From: Metaphire vulgaris
Lineage: Eukaryota; Annelida; Clitellata; Crassiclitellata; Megascolecidae
Reading direction: 5' to 3'
Length of the DNA: 64,000 nucleotides
NCBI GenBank assembly: GCA_018105865.1
Contig: CM030845.1
Coordinates: forward strand, 15,800,538-15,864,537
Part shown: positions 35,901-45,800 of the stretch, piece after piece
How the letters are laid out: each line of letters begins with the position of its first letter
Position numbering within the stretch: position 1 is the first letter of the stretch
Translations under genes and position numbers: made by a program
Notes under the pieces: generated by a model
The model's database searches: none
Told to the model about the DNA's origin: nothing
What the model saw: only the letters and a program-made list of their open reading frames with translations

Positions 35901-37382
35901 TAAATTTCTCCTCGTGCATTTTCGTCAAAAAGCAGGAGAGATAAAACTGCCCAGTTCTTTTTTTCTAAAATTACCTATGAATAAAAAGAAGTGCGATTGG
36001 ACTGAACGCAGTTCCAATGCTATCGAATTGTGTCGCTTGGACAGCGGAGGTCCGTTGCATGCGCCAATATTCCACTACTTTAGGAATTTTCCGCAGTGGC
36101 GTAACGTAAATACGGGCACTTTGTCGACGTAAAAATACGTTGGCGGGGGCCCCAAAGAGGGTTTCTAAGCTCTCTTTATATTAGGGTTAACCCTAAAACC
36201 TCTAGGGTTAGGTTTGTAATACTAGGGTTAACCCAAATTTTACTGAACCCGTACCATAGAAGTGAACGCGCAGACGACCTTTTTTTTTTTTTTAAGGACG
36301 GTCGTCAAGGTGAAAAAAACGAGACGATGACCTTTTTTTTTTTTTTTTGCCAGGGTCAAAAAAAGGAGGCGATGAAACCTTTTTTTTTAAAATTACCTCG
36401 TCAAAAAGAAAGCTGAAACTTTGGGGCCCCCGAATTGTGACAAAGATGCCCCCGGCCCCAAAAGTCACGCTACGCCACTGAATGTCCGCGCCATGCATAG
36501 TGCGATGTTCCATTCGCACGCTTTAACGAAGGCGGAGGAGGACCCTTCTCCAATCTGCTGGAGCAAAGAACGTCGCGGTCTCCCGTGGAGTCATATCCAT
36601 TTCGCGGGAGGATGGCGTTCGTTACGACGTGCTATGGCGCAGACAAGGGGGCCATGTGTTGTGGGGTGTTAACGTCCAGCCGTGCAACGTGTCCAAATAA
36701 TGCCCCTTGCGGCGAGGAGAGAGATCGTGTCAGGCATCTGTCTGCTTCGGAGTTCGATCTTCCACAAATTAAGAACTGGGCGTCTGTCTGCAAAAGAGAA
36801 TGGTTTTAAATATTTGGAAACTTGGGTGTTTTCTCCCACACCAACCAAACTGGGAGCTAGGTAAAACTGGTGAACGTTCCTCTATATTGACCGGGAAGGG
36901 CAGACAACCAAGAAGTTCCCTGATATCTCGCGCACTTAATACGACTACATTTGACTTAGCATCCCAATCAATTTTCATCGATGGGTCGACAGAGAATTTC
37001 ATAGGTCAGAAGGTCATACACCAGCAGTTCCTTCCGTTCACTTTTCCCATAGCTACTGTATTTTACGAAAGCCTAAGCGCCTAAGAATAATCAGCTTTCC
37101 AAAGCGATATATAAATCCACGAGAGTTTTCTTACTTGTTTAGTTTTCTGAGATAAGCTTTCAATACGTTTACTGTTTCAACTGAAACGAATTTTAACCTT
37201 TTAAGTAAACTTTTGTTCGTTATTTTAGGAGAAATTGCAAAACTTTGGACATAGAAGCTGACGACGACGACAACGGCGACTTTACTTATGATTACAGTGA
37301 CGATTTATATTTCCAAGAGGATTACAGGCGTTTGATTGAAAAACTCGCCGCTAGATTCAATCATCCTTTGCCTGCTGCTTGA
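21975..37382 (+). CDS. W2: WSC/EGF-repeat single-pass membrane protein (complete, 12 exons)
   Basis: Exons: 21975-22029, 22874-23061, 24642-24786, 25311-25454, 27716-27832, 30321-30458, 30846-30959, 31650-31879, 33299-33434, 34744-34878, 35442-35553, 37229-37382. They sum to 1668 nt, an exact 556 codons, with every phase matching. Domain order by residue: signal peptide 1-18; WSC 25-129; MEGF/laminin-type EGF 130-177; EGF 178-216; MEGF-type 217-262; EGF 263-300; acidic linker and WSC 325-422; MEGF-type 423-467; TM about 478-499; tail to 555. The tail is acidic and Tyr-rich, with QEDYRRLI, an acidic YxxL motif. WSC domains are putative carbohydrate-binding modules; EGF units are extracellular spacers or protein-binding modules. 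Role inferred as a cell-surface receptor or adhesion protein with unknown ligand. Three introns appear to start with GC. A possible ATTAAA poly(A) signal lies at 37575. W3 is its neighbour and paralog. Confidence 0.83.
22400..22822. repeat. GGGTCA-rich repeat, partner of 47890-48312
   Basis: GGGTGACATGGGTTATGGGTC on the left; GGGTTCAATGGGTCACACGG and TTGCCATCTCTGATC on the right, like the 48-kb element. In W2 intron 1. Confidence 0.5.
22874..23061 (+). CDS. W2 exon 2: first half of WSC domain 1
   Basis: Acceptor AATTTCAG, 188 nt, phase 1 in and 0 out. It shows the WSC signature: YLGCYYD, then a spaced C-x3-C, then FRYAGAR at the end. At the phase-0 border the intron begins GCGAGT, a GC donor. 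The three other WSC domains here end this half at the same residue. A GT donor six bases later (GTTATA) is the alternative. Confidence 0.8.
23295..23425 (+). repeat. Partial copy of the GTCCATTAATTA MITE
   Basis: GGGGCTGTCCATTAATTATG and internal CTATAATTATGTCAAAAAC match the left half of the 60-kb copy. The right half is replaced by the chimeric ORF repeat that follows. Confidence 0.6.
23440..23940 (+). pseudogene. Chimeric repeat: FHQDIK-type fragment joined to a LINE C-terminus with a C2H2 finger
   Basis: Reads LGAMSEEQRERFHQDIKTMK and RRYQGSWDSNMIA, then switches to RMEDSRLPKILLYGEL, IDPNNWETVAGDRTQWR and a final CADCGRICESKIGLISHQRTH then TAA. From memory, the second part is the C-terminus of certain LINE ORFs and the first belongs to an orphan family seen in many invertebrate genomes; not checked. 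One stop and one frame change interrupt it. In W2 intron 2. Confidence 0.6.
24642..24786 (+). CDS. W2 exon 3: second half of WSC domain 1
   Basis: Acceptor CTTTTTAG, 145 nt, phase 0 in and 1 out. It has CYCGN, then paired Cys and a CGW near the end, closing with ANAVYQ. The next bases are AAG/GCAAGT, the textbook context of a GC-AG intron, and the phase fits exon 4 (G+TT = Val). Confidence 0.82.
25311..25454 (+). CDS. W2 exon 4: MEGF/laminin-type EGF module
   Basis: 144 nt, acceptor GATTGTAG, donor GAGG/GTAAGA, phase 1 in and out. Eight Cys in the order CPNNTFG, C, C-H-C, C, C, C, and GW before the last C, the pattern of the EGF units of MEGF10, SCARF and Tie proteins. Confidence 0.87.
25690..26060 (-). 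pseudogene. RTE-like LINE C-terminal fragment
   Basis: Minus-strand frame MLLYGAETWTISKAMQKKLE, then EMWFLRRLLKIVW, typical of the post-RT domain. Sits in W2 intron 4. Confidence 0.7.
26066..27000 (-). mobile_element. CR1-like LINE fragment with (CTTA)n tail
   Basis: Minus-strand frames give LSVWLKSNRLQLNVSKSEVL, then LDYGNAVLAG, LHWLSVPERI and CLHGMGPNYLASEF, the palm/thumb and C-terminus of CR1/L2-group RTs. On the minus strand it ends in tandem CTTA (26066-26092). At least one frameshift near 26545 and no 5' part. Confidence 0.8.
27716..27832 (+). CDS. W2 exon 5: EGF module
   Basis: 117 nt, acceptor TTTCTAG, donor T/GTAAGT. Six-Cys EGF with CKNGGSC in the middle and ECVC near the end; phase 1 in and out. 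Confidence 0.85.
28385..28935 (+). mobile_element. Mariner-like element fragment (transposase C-terminus and right end)
   Basis: An 89-codon frame (28420-28689) contains NIWESLPENQIKKSILSVKK and RLSACVKAERG, resembling the C-terminus of mariner/IS630-type transposases. The sequence then ends TTGTTCACCCTGTATA (about 28917-28932), a typical mariner-type terminal repeat next to TA. ATAACGTCATAATAAA at 28285-28300 recurs inverted at 28711-28726, perhaps a sub-terminal repeat. No left end found. Confidence 0.5.
29050..29460 (+). pseudogene. RTE-like LINE 3' fragment
   Basis: AFDMWRFRRILKISWKDRI, then after a -1/+1 shift KGRPRRTWLEDIRDWTGI and RIAEDREKWRHIV. End of an RTE-like ORF inside W2 intron 5. 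Confidence 0.75.
30321..30458 (+). CDS. W2 exon 6: MEGF/laminin-type EGF module
   Basis: 138 nt, acceptor CGTTGTAG, donor A/GTAAGT, phase 1 in and out. Shows CPKNTWGERC, CHC, LTGKC and CEPGFIGPEC. Confidence 0.86.
30846..30959 (+). CDS. W2 exon 7: EGF module
   Basis: 114 nt, acceptor CGTTTCAG, donor G/GTCAGT, phase 1 in and out. Six Cys with LCVSGPC, GSTC, WQCLC and FGRQC. Confidence 0.84.
31650..31879 (+). CDS. W2 exon 8: charged linker and first half of WSC domain 2
   Basis: 230 nt, acceptor ATTCGCAG, donor CGA/GTTAGT, phase 1 in and 0 out. A charged linker (FRERREMPEES) precedes YEFLGCFRD, C-x3-C and FTFAAIR at the border, equivalent to YAGAR and YAGLQ in the other WSC copies. Confidence 0.83.
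31935..32290 (-). pseudogene. RTE-like LINE C-terminal fragment
   Basis: Minus-strand VDKIRRRRPQWFGHVTRMGE and GRQAKRWIDDIKEE, with a (GAT/ATC)-type tail region near 31950. Lies just after W2 exon 8. Confidence 0.75.
32518..32833. mobile_element. Harbinger-like MITE with TAA duplication
   Basis: Inverted ends GGGGCCGTCCATAAATGAC / GTCATTTATGGACGGCCCC, flanked by TAA on both sides. TIR length and a 3-bp TWA-type duplication suggest PIF/Harbinger. In W2 intron 8. Confidence 0.75.
32936..33021. repeat. (ATT)n microsatellite with short interruption
   Basis: ATT units broken by AGTATTAGTAGTAGTTAGT. Confidence 0.93.
33299..33434 (+). CDS. W2 exon 9: second half of WSC domain 2
   Basis: 136 nt, acceptor TGCCGTAG, phase 0 in and 1 out. 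It has CRCDNSFGKYG, SRSCSGAC, then SSRCTGYF and ends FNDIFS. The border is CTCAG/GCAAGC, apparently a GC donor at the homologous position to exon 3. A weak in-phase GT 12 bases on is the alternative. Confidence 0.8.
34744..34878 (+). CDS. W2 exon 10: MEGF/laminin-type EGF module
   Basis: 135 nt, acceptor TTGTAG, donor AAG/GTTCAA, phase 1 in and out. CPLGYFGQSC, CHC, LTGAC, CKKGWKGRQC. It is the membrane-proximal module, close in sequence to the last module of W3 (61848-61982). Confidence 0.86.
34980..35330 (-). pseudogene. LINE endonuclease N-terminal fragment
   Basis: Minus strand: TWNIQTLWSTGKLDLIRQEL and LRWTGEG, the start of the apurinic-like endonuclease domain of LINE proteins. Truncated after about 80 codons. 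Lies between W2 exons 10 and 11. Confidence 0.75.
35442..35553 (+). CDS. W2 exon 11: transmembrane helix
   Basis: 112 nt, acceptor TATTCAG, donor AC/GTAAGT, phase 1 in and 2 out. The hydrophobic stretch LIMAYTLLIGLISVWAF is followed by the basic stop-transfer residues TWRKT. Confidence 0.82.
36094..36480. mobile_element. hAT-type MITE, CAGTGGCGTA family
   Basis: CAGTGGCGTAACG / CGCTACGCCACTG ends with flanking ATTTTCCG and AATGTCCG (6 of 8). Interior contains AGGGTTAACCC and long poly-T. In W2 intron 11. Confidence 0.7.
37045..37140 (+). repeat. Dispersed repeat, diverged copy
   Basis: AAGCCTAAGCGCCTAAGAAT, AAAGCGATATATAAATCCACG and TTTTCTTACTT. In the last W2 intron. Confidence 0.55.
37229..37382 (+). 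CDS. W2 exon 12: cytoplasmic tail and stop
   Basis: Acceptor TATTTTAG, phase 2 in, TGA at 37380-37382. The tail is acidic and Tyr-rich: EADDDDNGDF, TYDYSDDLYF, then QEDYRRLIEKL. YRRL fits YxxL/YxxPhi, used for phosphotyrosine signalling or endocytosis in known receptors; which applies is not shown. Confidence 0.8.
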
Positions 37383-37574
37383 CGAACAGAGCAGAACGAA
37401 GACATAGCACACGACGATGACAATTCCTGCTTTCTGCTTAATAGTTTCTTGATCCTATATTTTGCTGTAATGTAATTTGATAGTCATTTAATTTTGTGAG
37501 CATTGGCTCGTTTTATTTTTAAAGAATTTTACAAGCGTAGTTTCACGCATGTAAAGAAAATGTATGTTTGCTGA

Positions 37575-37580
37575 ATTAAA
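37575..37580 (+). promoter_or_regulatory. Candidate poly(A) signal of W2
   Basis: ATTAAA about 190 nt after the W2 stop codon, the nearest hexamer of that type that I noticed. No transcript evidence. Confidence 0.35.
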
Positions 37581-38179
37581 GCGCATATATAGGCCTAGGC
37601 CGAAATATTTCAGTGTATTATTTTAGAGCAGTATTTCAGGGTTTATAGTACAGAAATAGGAATAATTCACTTGATAACCAAGGATTTAGCAAGACAAGAC
37701 AATAAGTTGAAAATTAAACCTTATCCGTAACAATTACATCTCCTCTTTCGAATCAAACTCTTTTGTCTCTCAGAAAGCTTGCGAAAAAGTCGCCATAGAA
37801 GCCAACGTATATACGACTGATCGTTTCTGGTGTTAGCCAAAGATACTTGTATTTCCTCAACTAAAATAACTTAGGTGTACGATGTCAACAAAAAATTCCA
37901 GGAACGCCTTTTAAAGTGGACTTTCCACTTCAAACCAATTAATGCGGCGGTGTTTTGTATAAATCGATTACGTATATTAGACTTTGATAGAGGCCCGATG
38001 TTTATTTTCTCCATCCCCATTCTGTCCCGCTCCCGTTCGATTTGTCATCCCGTCCCAAAACACCCAACCCCATGAGATGTTCCACAGCAGCATATCCATT
38101 GCATGGTCAACAAAATTTGATTTTGCAAAGAAAGTAGGCCCTAATGGGTTTCTAGCTGGTCCCATCACCAGACTTGTTA

Positions 38180-38345
38180 ACAAGCATCTAAGGCACAAGG
38201 CCAAACACCTAAGGCACAAGGCCAAGCACCTAAGGCACAAGGCCAAGCACATAAGGCACAAGGCCAAGCACCTAAGGCACAAGGCCAAGCACCTAAGGCA
38301 CAAGGCCAAGCACCTAAGGCACAAGGCCAAACACTCATAGACCAA
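38180..38345. repeat. 21-bp minisatellite
   Basis: Seven to eight units of CACCTAAGGCACAAGGCCAA plus G. Diverged units continue at 38610-38720. Between W2 and W3. Confidence 0.92.
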
Positions 38346-39419
38346 GGCCAAAGCCAAGCACTTTACATTCAAACACAAGTACAAGCACAAGTACATGTTC
38401 AAATAAACAACCTTTTCGCTTAGGTTCAAAATTACCGAACCTTTCAACTAATATTTTCAGACCAAATCTTAAAACTTAAACCTGATCCAGACTGCAGTAA
38501 TATTAACCCAAAGACTTTTACTTATTTAATCTCTGGCCTCTGCATATAACTAATACGCGCACTAATGCTTTCATTTGCAAAATTGGTAACTTTGTTAGTA
38601 AACGTTGTACTTGCAGGCCTCAACCCTCAAGGCCAAGTACAAGTCCAAGTACCCAATCCTCAATGCCAACTACAAGCACAAGTAGGCTACTCAACCTTCA
38701 ATGCCAAGCACAAGCACACGCACTTGCTTTTTGGTACTTAAGCACAGTACCAGGGCCTGTTTTAACGTGCAGTGATACACAAAATGTGCAACGATAAAAC
38801 GAAAATGTGCAGTGGTAAAATGCAATTTTCTGTGCTTTGTGGAGTGATAAATTTTCCGGACGACCTTTTTTGCGTGTTTTTTTGCGCGGATGTCCACAAA
38901 TTTTCTGAGTTTAGTGCAGTGATAAATTTTTTTTAAAACAGTCCGTGCACAGTACAAGTCCAAGCACAAGGCCAAGCATTAACAACACTGCCCATCACAA
39001 TATTTGGAACCTTCACTTGAAAGTATCGGCCTTTTCCAGTGGAGTTACACCCTAACCCCCTGAACTTTAAAGCTTACAAACAGCACCCGACGAACGCCAT
39101 AGTCAATGCCTACTTAGTTCGACTCTATCAACTGTGGACGATAAAACTTCAATTTGTAGCATCGATTGATACCCTTGTGTATTAGAACTGGTGCTATAGA
39201 AGTGCATAATTATTATCCTGGGACATTGGCGATATTCCTGTATCTTTGGCATTGAGAGTTGCAGAAAGCAGAGTTTGGTTCCAATTGTAATTATAAATAT
39301 TGCAGCTGCTATAAAACACTTCAAAGAAGTTTATCATTGTACGTTTTGAGAACTGCATGCGCCGTGAGAATGGCAGCTAAAACAGCAATAGTCAAAGATG
39401 GAATTATCAACATACTTAA

Positions 39420-39600
39420 ATAAGTAAGTAAAATCTCGTGGATTTATTTAGCGCTTTGGAAAATCAGCATAACAGTAGCTGTTTATTCTTATGCGCTCAG
39501 CCTTTCTTAAAATAGCTATGAGAAAGGTGAATGATCAGCCATGCAATGGTAAACATCCGAAGGGCAGTGATGTTATGTTGTTACACCTATGGAGGAAATG
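39420..39600 (-). repeat. Dispersed repeat, inverted copy
   Basis: AAATCTCGTGGATTTATTTA, TTCTTATGCGCTCAGCC and CCGAAGGGCAGTGA are the reverse of the 2.1-kb copy. Just upstream of W3 exon 1. Confidence 0.7.
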
Positions 39601-39781
39601 ATTTCAGAAAGATGATGCCGCAAAGATTGTTATAGAATGACGTCATAGTACTGAGCTATTTTTCTCTCGTGATTGTTTTTAAAATAAGAGCTTTTATTTA
39701 CGGAAAGTAGAGATGTGCTGCCTTCTCTTCTGGAAATTATGAGTCTATAAATAGGCTTACTGTTTATATAATTTGCGCAAA

Positions 39782-39857
39782 ATGAGTTTAAAGCGTCTGA
39801 TATCCCGTGTTCCTTTGCCGCAATGGCTCTTCATTTTCTTCTGCTTAATAAATGACG
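39782..39857 (+). CDS. W3 exon 1: start codon and signal peptide
   Basis: ATG at 39782 has A at -3. It encodes MSLKRLISRVPLPQW, then the hydrophobic LFIFFCLI core. Donor ACG/GTAAAC, phase 1 out, as in W2. The first intron (3.7 kb) holds a LINE. Confidence 0.72.
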
Positions 39858-42800
39858 GTAAACCAAGACGAAGATTCGAAACTTCGGCTTTGGTTATCTG
39901 GACGCCGATTTCACTCATCACTATCATCACAACCATCATCATCGTCGTCGTCGTCATCATCATCATATCGTCACCGCCATCAGTAAAATAAGAGAGCAGT
40001 AAAATAAGAGAGGCTGAGCGCCTAAGAATAAGCAGCTACTGTTATTCTGCTCACCAAGGCGTTATAGAAATCCACGAGATTTTACTTTACTTTACTTTAA
40101 AATTTCGATTTGCATCCCATTGGGGTCTGATGCAAATTGTATACAAGTGAACAAGTTAGGATAGTATGATTTGAGTTGTTTAAGATGTACACTATTAGCC
40201 TGTGTAGAAACCATTATAGAAGTTTGTTATTATTCTTGTTTGCTTTTACACGGGCCATGCTCCGTGTGGTCTTCTCGTATTGTCGGAGCCATACTTTACA
40301 GCCTACCCCAGCATCAGAGCGCTACAGTATTTTCTCGCCTTTCATTCAGTATATGTGACCACAGAACCGGAATTTCAGTTGCTTCTCATTTTAGAAAAGA
40401 GTTACTGTTGATAACACTCAATTCATGCTGTATTCCATAGGTTTGTAGGACAGTAGGTCCCTAGTCTTTCTGTCCCGCAGTTGAAGAGCCTTTATATCGG
40501 TTGAACCAATATCTCGCCTCTTCATTCGTCTGACAAAGCTGTTTCACAAAATAACTAGTTGTGTTTCCACCTCTGTCCACTAATCCTATTGCTGCTGCCC
40601 AATAAGATAGAGTCCGATCGTCTGCCTCCATCGCCGTTGTCCTGGTCTTGGATCCTCCGCCGATGAAGCCATTGTCTTCCTGCTTCGCCTGTAACCCCAG
40701 GCTAGGGGACTGCGCTATACTTGTTTCCAGAACCATCCGAGGAGACTGTATACGTGGACATCGCCTGATGGGCACACAAGAAACCAAATCGACTATTTTC
40801 TATCTTCAATCAGGTGGAGAAGAACAATTAAGAAATGCAAAACCTACCCAGGGGCGGATGGGGACAGTGATCATCAGCTTCTGATGGCAGAGTGAAATTA
40901 AGACTGAAGAAAACAAAACAGATAGGGCACTCAATTAAATTTAACCTTGAGGAAAACACCATGGAGTACGAAGTAAATGTGCAAAACAGATTCAAAGAAC
41001 TAAATAGTCTGGAGGAACAAAAAATGCCAGAAGAACTATGGCAAGATATCAAAGATGCAATAAAGGAAAGTGCAAAGGAATCACTTACAAAACAAAAGAG
41101 GAGGAAAACCAAAGCTTGGATAACAAAGGAAACAATGCAACTAGTACAACAGAAGAGGGAATTGAAAGGGGCTAAAAGCACAGAGTTGAAAGAAAAATAT
41201 AAAGAGGTAAAGGCAAAAGTGCAGAAAAGCTTACGGCAGGATAAAAATAATTATTATAACAAGGTATGCGAAGAATTAGAGGAAGACTCGATAAAAGGGA
41301 ATAGCAGGGGAGTGTTTAAAACGCTAAAGGAGCTTACAAAAACCTTCGCGCCTCAAACATGTTGCATCAAATCAAAAGAAGGGATTATGTTGGGAGAGAA
41401 AGCAGCGATACTGAAAAGATGGGAAGAGTATGGAATGGAATTATTTAGTTCAGAGGAGGAAAAGTCAGAAACACCCATGCCAGAGGCATATACATGGGAA
41501 AAGGAACCACCACCTTTAAAGTCAGAAATAGAAAAGGCAATATCAAGAACTGCCAACAGGAAAGCTGCGGGAGTGGATGACATACCAATTGAATTACTCA
41601 AATTGGGAAAAGATGAGGCAATCACAATTATGCACAAATTATGTGTTAGAATTTGGGAGACGGGTGAGTGGCCAAGTGATTGGCTGAAATCAATATTTAT
41701 ACCGTTACCAAAGAAAGGAGACAAAAACGAATGCACGAATTATAGAACTATAGCCCTGATATCACATATTAGTAAGATATTGCTACGAGTCATTTTGGAA
41801 AGGATAGACAACAAAATGGAGGAGGAGATTGCAATAGAGCAAGCAGGCTTCAGAAAAGGACGTGGCACAAGGGATCACATAACAAATTTAAGAATAATAA
41901 TGGAAAAGGCAAAAGAATTCCAGCAGCCACTGTACATCTGCTTTATAGACTATACAAAAGCATTTGACTCTGTACCTCATGAAAAATTATGGTATATAAT
42001 GTTGGAGATGGGCTTTCCGGCACATCTGGTTCAACTACTAACAAATTTGTACAAAAACCAAAAAGGTGCCATACGAATAATGGGAACAGTCACAGAATGG
42101 TTCAAAATAAAAAAGGGCGTGAGACAAGGTTGTATAATATCCCCACGTCTGTTTAATATAATAGCAGAAATGATAATGCGTGTGGCTTTGGAAGGGTTCA
42201 AAGGGGGATGCAAAGTTGGTGGACTAACCATTAATAATCTAAGGTATGCAGACGATGTGGTTTTGCTGGCATCGAGCGCACAGGAACTTCAAGAACTAGT
42301 AAGCAGAGTGGAACAAGCGAGTGCGAAATATGGGCTTCAAATAAATGTAAATAAATCAAAAGTAATGACAACTAACGGAGACAAAGTTTCCATCAGAGTA
42401 GATCAGAAGGTAATGGAACAAGTGGGAAAAGTTTACATATCTTGGCACGATTATATCAGAAGACTGCTCCTAGAGGAAGAAATAAAGGCCAGATTGACAA
42501 AAGGAAGGTTGCCATCAGAAAAATGAAGAACATTTGGAAAGACAACAATATCAGCATGAGAACAAAGAAGAGGATAATCGAGAGTGTTGCATGGAGTACA
42601 GCATCATATGGATGTGAAAAACGGACTTTGAGAAGAAAAATACAGAGAAGAATAGAAGCTTTTGAAATGTACTCATTACGCACCATGCAAAGCATAAGCT
42701 GGAGAGATAGGAAAACCAATGAGGAGGTTTTGAAAATGTCAGGCACGGAAAGACGTTTCCTCAACATGTGCAAAAGAAGGAAGCTGCAATACTTCGGACA

Positions 42801-45800
42801 CGTACAGCGGAACAGCGACACTAGGTCAACACTGGAGAGGACAATCCAACAAGGAATGATGTCGGGAACTAGACGAAGAGGGCGACCAGGGAGAAGATGG
42901 GCGGATGACGTGGAAGAGTGGACAGGAATGAAAATATCAGCAGCAGTCAAGAAGGCAGAGGATCGACATGGTTGGAGGAAAGAAATTCATGCTGTCACCT
43001 TAACTTCAGTTCATGAAGGAACAAGGAGAAGATGATGATGATAACACTCTCGTGTTTAGTACCTTATTGCTTAAAGAAAGAGACGTTACTAGGGCCCCAC
43101 TGTCTAGACGACATAGAACTCATCTCTTTATGCGGCAATCGCAGCGGAAAACGCTGATAATAGATATAGCAGATATTCTATTGCAATGGAACAACGTATA
43201 CTTGACCGTATTTATAACCGTTAAGATCATCAGATGCGTGATAAATGTCGCAGAGGCGTAGCTAGGGAGCGAGAGGTACATATATTCCCGGGCGCCGAAA
43301 TTGGGGTGTGTGTGCCAAAATGGGGTTTAGGGTAGCAAAAAAGTAAAAAGAAGCATAAATACAGTAGTGACGACCTTCTTTTTGTTTTTTTGTCTTTTTC
43401 AGCTTAGATTGAACAGTGACGAACTTTTTTTGCTTGTCGGGGAATTTTTCTAAGGTTGAGATTTTTTGAAAGTACGGGGTGGGACACCATCAGTATGTTT
43501 TGTCCTCGGGCGCTGGGGACACCCTAGCTACGCCCATGATATGTCGTTCTCTTAAATCGTCTAATTGATTTTTGCAGCGACTGGGGCCACAGACACGGCC
43601 ACTCATTATGTCGGCTGCTATAACGATGAACCAGTAGTCCACGATTCAGCAGTTTACAAGTCAGACAACATAAACCCAACAAAGTGCGAGACGTACTGCT
43701 ACAGACAGGACAAAACCTACGCTGTTATGACCGTATGTATATTACCCGAGCCTTTCATGTGCTGTCCTGGTACGTGGAAGTTTCTGTCTATTAAATCGTT
43801 TCAACTCAAAATGATCAGTTGTTCTTAGGGAGAATTCTCTTCAGAACATTGAACATCTCGCATATATCAAAATGCTTCAAATACTCAACAACTGCTACGG
43901 AAATTTTAATTTTCGCTCAAAGTTTTAAATTTCTGCGTAGATTAATTAATTAATTAATTAATTAATTAGATTTACTTTCATGATGCTAAGCAGTCCACAA
44001 TCTTTGCTCGTAAGTCCTGTATCGGATTCGGATCAGAGATATCCATGAGTTGGGTTAACCCATGGGTTGGGTTGGGTTGTTGGGATAGATTGGCTTGGGT
44101 CAGACTTTACAATTTTTATGGTGGCTTGGGTTGAGTCAGAAAATAAGACATGGTTTAAGAAAATGTATTGCGGTGGGTTGGGTCAAGTAACCCTATTGTC
44201 AGCATGGGTTGGGTTGAGTTGGGTTGAGATTTGATGCGTTGGGTTCTTTAAGATGGACACATGGACATCTCTAATTCGGATGTGACGGAAAAAGTACTAT
44301 TGGAAAGGAAGATGCAGTGAATAAGAGAGAAAAAGCTGAAAGACAGAGGAAGGGATGGTGAGGAAGATAGACAGAGTCACCGGATGTAGGCTTTTGGCTG
44401 AGAATTTCAGCTCAGCTGGGAGATACGCCAAGGAAAAAATATAAAAAGTGAAGCAATTATAAATCCATGTGTAGGTTGACATAAAATAGGACAACGAAGA
44501 AGAATAAGCACTACGTATTATGTGTGAAATTCTAATTCTATTATTTATTATTAATTAATTATTATTGGAATGTTAAAATACGATCGAAATGAGCGATGGA
44601 CCTTTTTTGCTTGTCAAGACTTTCTGAGGAGAAAAGGAAAAGTTGAAGGCGCAAATCCCTCTTTGCCCCGGGCGCTTCCAGTCCCCTCTATACGCCACTA
44701 GACTAAGCGTCGAACTCGGTAGCCTACCAGTTTCAGACTAAGTAGAGTGGCGCAAAAAACCGGACTAGTCACATCTAGGTTTGCATTTAATATAGTCCGG
44801 TTTTTTGCGCCACCATGTACTGCATATTTTTAATTATTATCGATGCTTTTTCTAGGAGGGTGATGAATGTTACTGCACTGATTCTCCCCCTGTGAGGTCA
44901 CTTCCTGCTAATCGCTGTAATTTGCCATGCAAAGGTGACGAAGACCTCACATGTGGCGGAAAAAAGGCCTTTGACTATTTCACAAGTGAGTTGTTTGTCA
45001 TCGTTGCTGTCGGAAATAATCTCACAGAGTTCAGCTCAGACATGCAGACAGTTCGAGTAGAATTGCATTTATTCTTTTGAAAATTATTTTCCATGTCCAG
45101 ATCAATAGATTGGTTTTCAATCATACGTGTTGCAAACGTATAAAGAGAAATAAAAACGTAAAAAACGCATTTTTCTGGAAATGTAGAAAAGTAAAAAACT
45201 TTAAAAACGTTCATTTACTTTTTAGCCAGCACAAAAAAATGAAAAAATTGACATGTTAATTTTTTTTACTGTGGTGGCGTAATTAGTTTGTAAACGAAGA
45301 AAAGCAAGACAACGAGAAACACTCATTAGTAACGCAGAAAACAAATAAATCATAGTTAGTTAGTTAGTTAATTAGTTGGTTAGTTAGTTATGGGCTTACT
45401 TGTATAGCGCTATTGTCATATAAGGCTAGGGTCAAGAGCGCTTTAATAAAAAAATATAAAATCAAATTATAAAATTATAAAATTATAACGCAGAAAACGT
45501 TAAATTTAGGCCTATTCATTTATTGCGACAATAATTATTTGTTAATAGCTTTTTTGAATAAATATTAACATTGTCCCTGCGCCAAATTAATAAGCTCCTC
45601 TAAAAATCATAGACAGTGAAGACACGAAGCGATCATCTTAGGTTTAACGCAAACGTATCACCTTCAAAGTTTGTTTAGACTCACATTCTTAGGAATTCTA
45701 AGCAACTACCGATAATATTTTAAAATATCTTTGCGTATAAATTTCGTACAATCCACAACAAAACCAAGAGAATTCAGCTCAACGTGGTTCGTATTTCGAA

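Noticed and set aside
38180..38345. CRISPR-like array
   Set aside because: Units are contiguous with no spacers; the context is an animal genome.
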